DNA from: Paraburkholderia flava
GTDB lineage: Bacteria; Pseudomonadota; Gammaproteobacteria; Burkholderiales; Burkholderiaceae
Reading direction: 5' to 3'
Assembly (NCBI RefSeq): GCF_004359985.1
Contig: NZ_SMRO01000003.1
Coordinates: 1 to 64,000, forward strand
Length of the DNA stretch: 64,000 nucleotides
In this document: positions 8,484-17,167 of the stretch, piece after piece
Layout of the letters: each line of letters begins with the position of its first letter
How positions within the stretch are numbered: the stretch's first letter is position 1
The notes under the pieces: generated by a model
What the model was told of the DNA's origin: nothing
Databases searched by the model: none
Seen by the model: the letters and a program-made list of their open reading frames with translations, nothing else
Translations under genes and position numbers: made by a program

Positions 8484-9386
8484 TTAGTTCGCAAGCGCAC
8501 GCACATTGTCGAGCGTCTTCCGCACGATTGCCACGACCCGCTCGCGCTCTGCGCCTTCGAGCTTCAGACGCGGCGCCTTCACGTTTTCCGAATAGCCCGC
8601 CGTGATGTTCTCGGCCAGCTTGATGTACTGGACGAGCTTGACGTGCGTGTCCAGATGGAAAAGCTCGATGAGCGCACGATACAGCGTGCGAGCCCGTTCG
8701 AAATCGCCCTCGATCGCGAGATCCAGCAGTTCGACCGATTCGCGCGGAACCGCGTTGGCCATCCCCGACACCCAGCACTTCACACCAAGCGCCGCCGACT
8801 CCAGCACCAGATCGTCGACGCCGCAGACCACCGCAAGCCGGTCGCCGAAACGGCTGATCAGATCGGTTACGCGCGTCGTGTCATACGACTCCTCCTTCAG
8901 CGCCTCGATGGTCGGCATCTCGAGCAGTTTCGCGACGACGTCCGGCGTCAGATCCACGCCGTAGCCACGCGGGTTGTTGTAGAGCAGGATCGCGAGACCG
9001 GAAGCCTGCGCGACGGTCTTGTAGAACGTGATCGTCTCGTGCGCGTCGGACTTGTACGTCAGCGCCGGGAACACCATCAGGCCCTGCACGCCGAGTGCTT
9101 CCGCATCCTTCGCGTACTGGATCGCGCTGGCCGTATTGGTTTCGGCGAGTCCGGCGATCACCGGCACGCGACCGTTCACCGTCTCGACTGCCAGCTTGAT
9201 CACCGTGCGCTTTTCTTCGGCCGTGAGCTGCGCGCTCTCGCCGACCATGCCCATCATGACCACGCCGCCGACACCGTTCGCGATGAGGCGGTTCAACCCG
9301 GCCTTGATCGCCTCGTGATCGAGCGAACCGTCGTCCTTCAGCTTCGTCGTCACAGCGGGGAAAACACCTTTCCAGTTCACTTGCAT
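8484..9386 (-). CDS. DapA-family deaminase, probable 1-pyrroline-4-hydroxy-2-carboxylate deaminase
   Basis: 300 aa class I aldolase-fold protein of the DapA/NAL family. The Schiff-base Lys164 (EALKEES) and catalytic Tyr136 (LLYNNP) are present, as is a GxxGE motif (GMVGESAQLT). In hydroxyproline operons the DapA homologue deaminates pyrroline-4-hydroxy-2-carboxylate to alpha-ketoglutarate semialdehyde. Position between the epimerase and the FAD dehydrogenase fits that step. A true dihydrodipicolinate synthase is unlikely in this operon. Length is normal for the family. Confidence 0.85.
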   Translation of the reverse strand: MQVNWKGVFPAVTTKLKDDGSLDHEAIKAGLNRLIANGVGGVVMMGMVGESAQLTAEEKRTVIKLAVETVNGRVPVIAGLAETNTASAIQYAKDAEALGVQGLMVFPALTYKSDAHETITFYKTVAQASGLAILLYNNPRGYGVDLTPDVVAKLLEMPTIEALKEESYDTTRVTDLISRFGDRLAVVCGVDDLVLESAALGVKCWVSGMANAVPRESVELLDLAIEGDFERARTLYRALIELFHLDTHVKLVQYIKLAENITAGYSENVKAPRLKLEGAERERVVAIVRKTLDNVRALAN

Positions 9387-9458
9387 GGCTACACCTTTTC
9401 AAAAGAGACAAATAGAAGCGGGGCGTTGCGCGAGTCGATCGGCATCGCACGGGCCCCG

Positions 9459-10733
9459 TTAATTCCGGAAGCGGTTAATCGAATAGGGTTCAAGGCCGAT
9501 TCCGGGCGTTCGGTTCGCAAGCAGATCGGCGACGAGCGCGCCTGTCGTCGCCGACTGCGTCAATCCAAGGTGACCGTGTCCGAATGCGTAAATGACAGAC
9601 GACGCACGCGGCGAGCGGCCGATCACGGGTAGCGAATCCGGCGTGGCGGGCCGATGCCCCATCCACTTCACTGCGCCGGTATCGTCGATGCCCGGCAGAA
9701 AGCGTTTGCCCAACGCCAGCAGCGCATCGCTGCGCTGGTAGTTCGGCGGCGCCTTCAGTCCGGCGAACTCGGCCGCACCGCCGATGCGCACGCCGATATC
9801 GAGCGGCGTCGCGACAAACTTGCGCTCGGCAAAAATCACTTCACGCGACAGACCGATGCCGTGCGCCGGCAGCGTCGTGTTGTAACCGCGCTCGCTGTCG
9901 AGCAGCACGCGATCGCCGATCGACTCCGCCAGCGCAGCGGACCACGCGCCCGTCGCGACAACGACGTGACGGCCCGTCACGCGTTCGCCGGTCGCGGTGA
10001 CGGCGGCCGGTATCGATGCATCGCTCACATCGAGCGACGTCACCGCACTTTCGACCAACGTTGCACCGAGTTGCCGCACGCGCTCGCGCAACTGCGTCAC
10101 GAGACGCTTCGGGTCGCCGATATGCGACCAGTCGTCGAGAAACACGCCATGACGAAAAACCGGCGCGAGCGACGGCTCGCAGACGCGAATTTCGTCCGCG
10201 GACATCGCACGCCAGCGCACGCCGAGTTCGCGCTTGAATGCCCATTCGTGTTGATCGGCTGCAAACGCTTCGTCGGTCTCGTAGACCGTCAGCGCGCCAC
10301 GGCGATAAAAGCATTCCATCGCGCCGATGTCGGTGAACATCGGAATGAGATCGTCATAGACGCGATTGTTCAGCTTCGCCAGTGCCAGCGAGATTTCACG
10401 GAAGCGCTCCTTGTTCGATGCGCGCCGAAACGCGAGGAACCACGGCAACGCGGAGGGGAAATGTTTCCAGTCGAGCGACAGCGGACCGAGCGGATCGAAC
10501 AGCCACTTCAGCACCTGTATCGACAGACCGTTCACGGCAATCGGCGTGCTCTCGGTAACGGCAATACCGCCCGCGTTGCCATGCGACGTCCGGTCGCCGT
10601 CGAAGTCGCGATCGACGAGCGTGACCGTCGCGCCGTCGCGCAGCGCGGACCACGCACACGCGAGACCGACTATTCCGCTACCGATCACCACGACGTCGGG
10701 GGTTGCCTGAGAAGTTCGAGCTTGCTGGATCAT
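9459..10733 (-). CDS. FAD-dependent D-amino-acid dehydrogenase, probable cis-4-hydroxy-D-proline dehydrogenase
   Basis: 424 aa DadA-like oxidoreductase. The N-terminal dinucleotide motif VVVIGSGIVGLACAW (residues 14-28) binds FAD; the C-terminal end carries the second FAD motif around YAFGHGHLGLTQSATTG. In this operon it should oxidise cis-4-hydroxy-D-proline to pyrroline-4-hydroxy-2-carboxylate, passing electrons to the respiratory chain. The start lacks a clear Shine-Dalgarno site. The 122 nt between it and the upstream GAF gene contain no gene. Confidence 0.82.
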   Translation of the reverse strand: MIQQARTSQATPDVVVIGSGIVGLACAWSALRDGATVTLVDRDFDGDRTSHGNAGGIAVTESTPIAVNGLSIQVLKWLFDPLGPLSLDWKHFPSALPWFLAFRRASNKERFREISLALAKLNNRVYDDLIPMFTDIGAMECFYRRGALTVYETDEAFAADQHEWAFKRELGVRWRAMSADEIRVCEPSLAPVFRHGVFLDDWSHIGDPKRLVTQLRERVRQLGATLVESAVTSLDVSDASIPAAVTATGERVTGRHVVVATGAWSAALAESIGDRVLLDSERGYNTTLPAHGIGLSREVIFAERKFVATPLDIGVRIGGAAEFAGLKAPPNYQRSDALLALGKRFLPGIDDTGAVKWMGHRPATPDSLPVIGRSPRASSVIYAFGHGHLGLTQSATTGALVADLLANRTPGIGLEPYSINRFRN

Positions 10734-10855
10734 TTCAGTGAATCGAGGTATTGCACAACCGTCTGGGCCTCCATGGCCCCTGCAGCACCAGGCTGCGACT
10801 GCGATAACGTTTTAAAGAAAGCGAGGCGCGATCTTCTGCCGCCCCGCCACAAGCG

Positions 10856-11416
10856 CTACACCTGTTCCATGAATTCCGGATCGTCGAGACCGCGCAGCCT
10901 GTGAACCTGGTCTTCGAGCGGTGAAACGGCCAGCTGCGCGAACACGAGCGCCACGGCAAGATCGGCATCGTCATACAGGCCCGCCTCGCCGAGCAGGTTC
11001 ATCGTACCCAGCGTGACACCGTTCTTGCGCACAGGAATGTTCAGCACGCTTTCGCATCCGATCGACCACAGCACCCGATACTCCGAGAACACCGCCTGAA
11101 TGTCTTCGCGCGTCGAGCCGATGAATATCTCGCCGTGCCGAAGCACCTGATCCGACCAGCGGCTTTGCGTCACCCGCTTGAGACCGCCGATTGGATTGAT
11201 GTCGAGTCGATTGCTATGCAAACGTCCGAGCCGGCTCGACGCTTCGTCATAAGCCAGCACCGTGAAGAGCTTCTGTCCGAAGGCTTCGGTAAGGCCACGC
11301 TCGAACTCGTTCCACACGAGATCGGCGTGGCCGGCCGGCTGCTGTTCCTGCTGCATCCGTGCAATGCGTTCGATCGCATGGAAAGCGGATGCGTGGTTGG
11401 TACCGGTCACGAACAC
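10856..11416 (-). CDS. GAF domain protein of the hydroxyproline operon
   Basis: 186 aa protein that is essentially one GAF domain: FTVLAYDEASSRLGRLHSNR, the SRWSDQVLRHGEIFIGSTREDI segment, SVLNIPVRKNGVTLGTMNLLGEAG and a terminal helix. No DNA-binding, kinase or other output domain is present. It begins 3 nt after the end of the MFS gene, so it is translationally linked to the transporter. GAF domains bind small molecules, so it may sense or carry a substrate, but no role has been shown for it that I know of. No signal peptide. Confidence 0.75.
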   Translation of the reverse strand: MFVTGTNHASAFHAIERIARMQQEQQPAGHADLVWNEFERGLTEAFGQKLFTVLAYDEASSRLGRLHSNRLDINPIGGLKRVTQSRWSDQVLRHGEIFIGSTREDIQAVFSEYRVLWSIGCESVLNIPVRKNGVTLGTMNLLGEAGLYDDADLAVALVFAQLAVSPLEDQVHRLRGLDDPEFMEQV

Positions 11417-11419
11417 CCC

Positions 11420-12829
11420 TTATTTCGCGGTTCGAAATGCGGCGCCCTGCGCATCGGAACGCGCGAGGCCGTATTCGGTTTCGGAAATTTCCTCGAGCGT
11501 TTTGCCGCTCGTCGATACGCCGAGGATGATCACGGCGAGCGCACCGATCAGCAGAATGATGGTCGTCATCCCGAACACGCCGGCGAAGCCCCACAGCGGA
11601 TAGATATAGCCGACCAGCATCGGCGAGCAGATCGCCCCGATGCGGCCGAATGCGGAGGCCGTGCCCATCCCGGTTGCGCGCAGATGAGTCGGAAATACCT
11701 CGGGCGTGTACGCATATTCGCCCGCGTTCACGCCGTTCATCGCGAAGGACATGAAGACCGACGCGAGCACGATCGACGTGTCGCTGCCCGCATTGGCCAG
11801 CCAGAGCCCGGCGATACACGCCATCGCCATGTACGCGACGATCGTCGCCTTGCGCCCGAGCTTTTCGCAGAAATACGCCGACGAGTAGTAGCCCGGAATC
11901 TGCGCGAGGTAGATCACGATCGAGATCGAAAAGCTCTTCGTGATCGTCATCCCGTGCTGAACGAGCAGGCCCGGAATCCACACGAAGAACGCGTACGAGC
12001 AGAACGTCACCGACAGCCACAGGCACCAGGTCATCAGCGTCGTTCTGGCGAGCGGTGGTTTCCACAGCAGCTTCAGGTTGCCGAAGAAGGAACCCGCTTG
12101 ATCCAGATCCGCGATGCTGCCCGCGACGGGCACCACCGGCGGCAACGTCACGCCCGAGCGTTCGACCTGCCGCTCGATGTCCGACACCACCGCTTCGGCC
12201 TCGGCATGACGCCCGCGAATCTCGAGCCAGCGCGGCGACTCGTGCAGCGAACGCCGCCACCACAGCAGCACGACGACAGGAAGCGACACGATCACGAGCG
12301 CGATGCGCCAGCCTTCGGGATTCAGCGGAATCACGAAGTAACCGATCAACGCGGCGGCCACGAAGCCGAACGAGAAGAAGCCGGCCAACGCAGCGGTAAA
12401 TGCGCCCCGATAACGGTTGCTGACGAACTCGACGAGGAACGGCGCGATGATCGCCCCTTCAGCGCCCATACCGATGCCGGCCACCGCCCGCAGCAGCGCA
12501 AAGGTATGCCAGTCGTTCACGAACGCGTTGGCGAACGTCAGCACGCAGAAAAACGTCAGCGCCCACATCATCACGACGCGACGCCCGAAGCGATCCCCGA
12601 GCAGGCCGGCAAACAGCGCGCCGACCAGAAAGCCAACATACGTGCTGCTGCCGAGCAGACCCGTTTCGAAACTCGTCAGATGCCAGCGCGTGCGAACGAC
12701 GGGCAGGATGAACGCGATGATGGCTGCGTCGATCGCTTCGAACATGAAGCCCAGACCGCCCATCAACAGCAGCTTGAAGTGAAACCGGCTGAACGGCAGG
12801 CGTTCGAGCCGGGCGGCAATCGGAGACAT
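11420..12829 (-). CDS. MFS permease, probable hydroxyproline-region substrate importer
   Basis: 469 aa, twelve predicted membrane helices, sugar-porter/aromatic-acid-type MFS signatures: GDRFGRRVVMM between helices 2 and 3, and SPRWLEIRGRHAEAE in the central loop. The start at 12829 has GGGAG upstream; a longer frame adds 30 residues overlapping the promoter. It is the first gene of the operon MFS-GAF-dehydrogenase-deaminase-epimerase-amidohydrolase. Uptake of hydroxyproline or a related betaine is inferred; MFS sequence does not fix the substrate. Confidence 0.8.
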   Translation of the reverse strand: MSPIAARLERLPFSRFHFKLLLMGGLGFMFEAIDAAIIAFILPVVRTRWHLTSFETGLLGSSTYVGFLVGALFAGLLGDRFGRRVVMMWALTFFCVLTFANAFVNDWHTFALLRAVAGIGMGAEGAIIAPFLVEFVSNRYRGAFTAALAGFFSFGFVAAALIGYFVIPLNPEGWRIALVIVSLPVVVLLWWRRSLHESPRWLEIRGRHAEAEAVVSDIERQVERSGVTLPPVVPVAGSIADLDQAGSFFGNLKLLWKPPLARTTLMTWCLWLSVTFCSYAFFVWIPGLLVQHGMTITKSFSISIVIYLAQIPGYYSSAYFCEKLGRKATIVAYMAMACIAGLWLANAGSDTSIVLASVFMSFAMNGVNAGEYAYTPEVFPTHLRATGMGTASAFGRIGAICSPMLVGYIYPLWGFAGVFGMTTIILLIGALAVIILGVSTSGKTLEEISETEYGLARSDAQGAAFRTAK

Positions 12830-12890
12830 GGCGTTGCTCCCGAAAATGAGGATCGACCGGTGAGGTACATTGCCGGTCGAGTTCGATAAC

Positions 12891-12919
12891 AATATCCTGG
12901 ATCCAAAATCCGAAGTCAA
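12891..12919 (-). promoter_or_regulatory. Promoter with embedded operator for the hydroxyproline operon
   Basis: On the minus strand TTGACT (12914-12919) and GATATT (12891-12896) are 17 nt apart, and the spacer holds GGATTTTGGATCC (12899-12911), identical to the element before the GntR gene. A repressor bound there would block polymerase. Further downstream the 5' UTR carries a second inverted repeat, CGACCGG (12854-12860) with CCGGTCG (12873-12879). Between 12920 and 13211 I see no gene. Confidence 0.6.
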
Positions 12920-13211
12920 GGGCGGGTAAACCTAGCGTTAGCCTTATCAGCTCACAGCGCAAGCGAAGACCTTAGGGGAAAGAAAACCTGGAAACAGCGG
13001 CGAACGGCGACCTGACTGCTCGCCGACGATGGAGCGATAAAGGACAGTGTGGCGACGGCCTGCTTGCCGGTCGAGTCGAGGAAGAAGTTTGGCGACGTAC
13101 GAGCGTGTCGACGCCGGTGCACCGTGAGTTCCCGCCGAAGACGACGCCACGCCCCGACGCTTTGTGAGCCCGTCCCCTCACACGAGACTGCCCACAAAGC
13201 AACCATCCCTA

Positions 13212-14723
13212 TCAGTTAAGACGTTTCAACTCACCATCGTCCGCATACCAGTCGACAGTTTTGCCGCTCGTATTGATAGTCACCGCGCGCGGTTCGCTGA
13301 ACTGATCGAACGATTCGACGCCCGTCTCGCGCCCCACGCCGCTGTTCTTGAAACCACCCCAGGGCGACGCCGGGTCGAGCCGGTGGTGATCGTTGACCCA
13401 GACCATGCCGAACTCGAGCTTGCTCGCGACGCGATGCGCGCGCGCGACGTCCTGCGTCCACACGGAAGCTGCGAGGCCGAACTGCGTATCGTTGGCGATG
13501 CGAATGGCGTCCGCTTCGTCGTCGAAGGGCATGACGACTGTGACCGGTCCGAACACTTCGTCCTGACCGATTTCCGAACGCGGATCAACGTCATACATTA
13601 CGGTCGGCTCGATGAAAAATCCCTGCTTCAGATGCGACGGCACGCCGCCACCCGTCAGCACTTTTGCGCCCGCCGCCTTCGCACGCTCGAGCATCGCGAG
13701 AATGCGCTGACGTGAGCGGTCCGAAATCACCGGGCCGAGTTGGGTCTTCGCATCTTCAGGGTCGCCCACGCGAATGCCCATCGCCTTCACACGGAAGCGC
13801 TCGAGAAACTCCGCATAGATCGACTTCTGCACCAGAATCCGCGCGCCGCACACGCAGGTCTGCCCCGCACCGATGAAGGCCGCGAACGCCGCACCGTTGA
13901 CTGCACGCTCCATGTCGAAATCGTCGAACAGCATGACCGCGCCCTTGCCGCCGAGCTCGAGCGTCGTCAACGCAAAGGTGCGCGCCGCTGCTTCGCCGAT
14001 CGAGCGCCCGACGTCCGTGCCGCCCGTGAACACCACCTTGCGGATCAGCGGATGCTGCGCGAGCGCCGCGCCTGCTTCGCGCCCTTCCCCGTTCACGACG
14101 TTCACGACGCCCTTCGGCACACCCGCTTCATCGAGCAGACGCACCAGACGCACGGTGGTCAGCGGAGTCTGTTCGGATGCCTTGATCACGACGCTGTTGC
14201 CCGTCGCCAGCGCCGGCGCAAGACTCTTCGACAGGATCATCAGCGGATGATTGAACGACGTCATCAACGCGACCACACCGAGCGGCACGCGCTGCGTGTA
14301 GCACAGGTACGGTCCCTCGATCGGAATCACGTCGCTTCGGCGTGTCAGCGCGAGCGCCGCGAAATAGCGGTAGAACTGCGGCAGACGCGAAATCTGTGCG
14401 CGTGTCTCGGAGATCGGCCGGCCGTTGTTCAGCGTTTCGAGTTTATAAAACTGTTCGAGGTCCGCTTCGAACAGATCGGCGAAACGGTTCAGCACGCGTG
14501 CGCGCTGATGGATCGGCATGTCGCGCCACGCGCCGCTTTCGAACGCACGCTGACCCGCGCGCACCGCGCGGTCCACATCCTGTGCCGATGCGGCCGCGAG
14601 CGCGCCGATTACCTCGCCTGTCGCCGGATTGACGATATCCATCCGGCGGCCGTTGTCGGAGTCCGTCCATGCGCCGTCGATAAAAAGTTGTGCATCGAGA
14701 TGCGACTGGTTCACTGTGTCCAT
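13212..14723 (-). CDS. NAD(P)-dependent aldehyde dehydrogenase
   Basis: 503 aa ALDH-superfamily enzyme. Catalytic residues are present: Asn158 (TSFNHP), Glu256 (LELGGKG) and Cys290 (GQTCVCG), with the cofactor-loop VFTGGTDVGRSI. Two further in-frame ATGs lie 15 and 24 nt upstream. It closes the operon crotonase-MFS-ALDH, 30 nt after the MFS stop. An alpha-ketoglutarate semialdehyde dehydrogenase would complete the neighbouring hydroxyproline pathway, but the gene belongs to a separate operon with its own GntR regulator, so a different aldehyde is equally possible. Confidence 0.82.
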   Translation of the reverse strand: MDTVNQSHLDAQLFIDGAWTDSDNGRRMDIVNPATGEVIGALAAASAQDVDRAVRAGQRAFESGAWRDMPIHQRARVLNRFADLFEADLEQFYKLETLNNGRPISETRAQISRLPQFYRYFAALALTRRSDVIPIEGPYLCYTQRVPLGVVALMTSFNHPLMILSKSLAPALATGNSVVIKASEQTPLTTVRLVRLLDEAGVPKGVVNVVNGEGREAGAALAQHPLIRKVVFTGGTDVGRSIGEAAARTFALTTLELGGKGAVMLFDDFDMERAVNGAAFAAFIGAGQTCVCGARILVQKSIYAEFLERFRVKAMGIRVGDPEDAKTQLGPVISDRSRQRILAMLERAKAAGAKVLTGGGVPSHLKQGFFIEPTVMYDVDPRSEIGQDEVFGPVTVVMPFDDEADAIRIANDTQFGLAASVWTQDVARAHRVASKLEFGMVWVNDHHRLDPASPWGGFKNSGVGRETGVESFDQFSEPRAVTINTSGKTVDWYADDGELKRLN

Positions 14724-14753
14724 AGCGTTCGATTCCATGTAGCTCACTTGAGA

Positions 14754-16151
14754 TCACTTGAAGGGCGATGCATGCGCGTCGGGGCGCATCGCATCGTTGG
14801 CTTGCGGGTCGGCCGGCTGCAGGTCTTCGAGGCGCTGTCCGGTCGGCTCGACGCCGAGCCACGCAACCACGACGATCTGAATGACGAGCAGTCCGATCAT
14901 CAGCGCCAGCACGCCGACGACGCCGTACTGCGAATACAGTGCGACGACGATAAACGGGGTGATGATGGTCGCGCCGCGACCCAGCGCATTGCAGATGCCG
15001 GATGCGCGCAGCCGGACTTCGGTCGGATAGAGTTCGGGCACGTAGATCGCGAACAGCAACGCGACCAGCACGTAGATCGGGATGATCAGCAACAGGCCGA
15101 CAAGCGGCAGCAGCACCGGATCCGAAACGAACGGATAGATCGCGCCGAACACGATCGCGGCAAACGACGCACCGATGATGGTTGGCTTGCGGCCCCACGA
15201 GTCCGCCGTCAACGCGCCGATTGCGGACCCGATTGGCGCACCGAGCGACATGACGAGCGCGAAGCCGAACGACTTCGCGATGCTGAAGCCCTGATGCACG
15301 AAAAAGGTCGGCAGCCAGGTGACGAAGCCGTACAGCAGCGTATTGATGACAACAAGTGTCACGCAACCGACGATCAACCGTTGCAGCATCGTCCCGCTGA
15401 ACAGCGAACCGAACGACAGCGGCGCTGCAGCAGGGTTGGGCTTCGCGACGACAGGTGGCGGCAACGGCTCGCCGCCGCGCGCTTCGGTTACTTCGCTTTC
15501 GATGCGATACAGGATCGCTTCCGCTTCGTCGCGACGGCCCACCGAATCAAGCCAGCGCGGCGACTCGGGCAGCGACTTGCGCGCATACCAGACACCCATC
15601 GCACCGATGCCGCCCAGGACGAACATCGCACGCCAGCCGAACGCGGGTATCAGCAGCAGGCCGATCAACCCCGCGACCGGCAATCCGGACACGACGAAAA
15701 CGGCCATCAATCCCTGCAGCTTGCCGCGCTTTTGCGGTGGAACGAATTCGGTCAGCGTCGAATAGCCGACGACATTTTCCGCGCCTAATCCGAGGCCCAT
15801 CATGAAGCGGCACGCGATCAGCACGCTCATGTTCGGCGCGAGCGCCGCACCGAGCGACGCGATGCCGAACACCGCGAGATTCGCCTGATAGGTGAAACGG
15901 CGGCCGAATCGATCGCCGAGAAAACCTGTGCCAATCGAACCGAGCATCATGCCCAGAAAGGTGAGCGAGACGAACAGCGCGTTCTGCCCGAGTGTCGAGA
16001 AGCCGGTCTTGAGCGTTGCACCGAGTACGGTCGACGCAACGTAGATGTCGAAACCGTCGAAGAACATCCCGATGCCGATCAGCCACATGATGCGCCGATG
16101 AAATCCCGACATCGGTAAGCGGTCTAGCCGTGGTCCTGCGTTAGCGTTCAT
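14754..16151 (-). CDS. MFS permease, aromatic acid:H+ symporter-like
   Basis: 465 aa with twelve membrane helices. Begins RRIMWLIGIGMFFDGFDIYV, the DGFD motif typical of the AAHS branch, followed by GDRFGRRFTYQ in loop 2-3 and SLPESPRWLDSVGRRDEAEA in the central loop. It is the middle gene of the GntR-controlled operon between a crotonase and an aldehyde dehydrogenase, which suggests import of the acid those enzymes degrade. The substrate is unknown. Confidence 0.82.
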   Translation of the reverse strand: MNANAGPRLDRLPMSGFHRRIMWLIGIGMFFDGFDIYVASTVLGATLKTGFSTLGQNALFVSLTFLGMMLGSIGTGFLGDRFGRRFTYQANLAVFGIASLGAALAPNMSVLIACRFMMGLGLGAENVVGYSTLTEFVPPQKRGKLQGLMAVFVVSGLPVAGLIGLLLIPAFGWRAMFVLGGIGAMGVWYARKSLPESPRWLDSVGRRDEAEAILYRIESEVTEARGGEPLPPPVVAKPNPAAAPLSFGSLFSGTMLQRLIVGCVTLVVINTLLYGFVTWLPTFFVHQGFSIAKSFGFALVMSLGAPIGSAIGALTADSWGRKPTIIGASFAAIVFGAIYPFVSDPVLLPLVGLLLIIPIYVLVALLFAIYVPELYPTEVRLRASGICNALGRGATIITPFIVVALYSQYGVVGVLALMIGLLVIQIVVVAWLGVEPTGQRLEDLQPADPQANDAMRPDAHASPFK

Positions 16152-16333
16152 GTCTGTCTCCTGTCGACCAGAGTCGGCTTGTCGGGCGGAGTAAGCGCAT
16201 TAGCGCCCGCTCTGCTACGCGGCTGGACTCCGGTCCCATGCACGGTGATGGTTGGCAGCGTGCTGCGCAAACGCGAGTCTTCTAGGAACTCGTTCGCGCG
16301 CGGCACGTGTGATTGCGATGGATGAACTTGCGG

Positions 16334-17065
16334 TCAGCGCCCCTGCATCAGTCGCAGACTCGTGACGGTCAGCATGTCGGTCGCACTGCGGAAGTTCTGT
16401 TCGATCGGGCTTTCTTCTGCAGCCTGAAAGAACGCCTTGCACTGACGCGCGCCTTCGTCGTCGAGCGCGAGAATGCGATCGGTAAGCGCATCGGCGTCGC
16501 CGCGCAGCGCGGCAGGCTCGCAGACCTGCGTGATCAGCCCCGCCTGCAACGCGGAGGCGGGCGTCAGCGTGTCGCCGAACAGCACCATCGGAAACAGTGC
16601 CTTCGGCAGCGCGTAGCGGCCCACATAGGCCATGATCGCCGCGGGCGGCAAGCCCTTGCGCATCTCGGGAAACGCCAGCGTCGCGCTCGACGACACCAGC
16701 GTGAAGTCGCACAGAATCGCGAGTCCGAAGCCGAAGCCATGCGCGTCGCCATTCACCTCGGCGATCGAAATCATCGACGTGCTGCGCACAAGGCGCTTCA
16801 GTTCGATCAACCGCGCGACTTCCGGACGGATCGTCACGGCATCGCGCCCGGCGCGCTCGCGTCCGGTACAAAACACGTTGCCACTCCCGCGGATGCGCAG
16901 CACGCGCGCGCCCGGCTCCGCGACTTCACTGCGTAACGCCGCAGTCATCGCGTCGAACATCGGACCGGAGACCTCGTTGCCGTCGTCCGGGCGATTCAAT
17001 GTGAAACTCAGCACATCACCCACTCTCTCGATCAAAACCGGCTGCTCAAACGGACTGCGATCCAT
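16334..17065 (-). CDS. Enoyl-CoA hydratase/isomerase family protein (crotonase), single catalytic Glu
   Basis: 243 aa crotonase-fold protein. The oxyanion-hole region GNVFCTGRERAG and the GDAHGFGFGLAILCD segment are clear. The first of the two usual catalytic glutamates is replaced by Gly114, while the second, Glu134 (FPEM), is kept. Several crotonases that are lyases or isomerases rather than hydratases show this pattern. First gene of the operon, divergent from the GntR gene at 17168. With ALDH and an AAHS permease this recalls hydroxycinnamate side-chain cleavage, but no CoA ligase is nearby, so the reaction is open. Confidence 0.75.
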   Translation of the reverse strand: MDRSPFEQPVLIERVGDVLSFTLNRPDDGNEVSGPMFDAMTAALRSEVAEPGARVLRIRGSGNVFCTGRERAGRDAVTIRPEVARLIELKRLVRSTSMISIAEVNGDAHGFGFGLAILCDFTLVSSSATLAFPEMRKGLPPAAIMAYVGRYALPKALFPMVLFGDTLTPASALQAGLITQVCEPAALRGDADALTDRILALDDEGARQCKAFFQAAEESPIEQNFRSATDMLTVTSLRLMQGR

Positions 17066-17131
17066 AACTTCTCCTGTGTCGACCGGCGTTGACGCCTCGG
17101 CGTTTGGCCCGATCCCGTCATGATGTATAAT

Positions 17132-17141
17132 CTGTATACAG
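17132..17141. promoter_or_regulatory. CTGTATACAG palindrome, putative GntR operator
   Basis: A perfect 10-bp palindrome lies between the divergent crotonase operon and the GntR gene, within an AT-rich patch. TGTATACA cores are typical FCD-type GntR sites. It lies inside the region that an earlier in-frame ATG (17120) would translate, which supports the later start of the GntR gene. Confidence 0.6.
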
Positions 17142-17167
17142 AGTATTCACGAGACCATGAGGTGTCA

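Noticed and set aside
5386..8487. Very long plus-strand ORF (1033 codons) opposite the regulator, amidohydrolase and epimerase
   Set aside because: Arg/His/Asp-rich composition typical of the antisense frame of GC-rich genes; the opposite strand encodes clear conserved enzymes.
11135..12889. Long plus-strand ORF opposite the MFS gene
   Set aside because: Same antisense-frame artefact; low-complexity composition and no start signal.
12947..13206. Several short minus-strand ORFs in the gap before the ALDH end
   Set aside because: Basic, low-complexity, overlapping in three frames, no ribosome site; no transposase or other remnant could be recognised.
13740..15788. 682-codon plus-strand ORF opposite the ALDH and MFS genes
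   Set aside because: Shadow of conserved minus-strand genes; no family resemblance.
17120..17167. Upstream start of the GntR gene at 17120
   Set aside because: It overlaps the palindromic operator; the ATG at 17168 has a better ribosome site.
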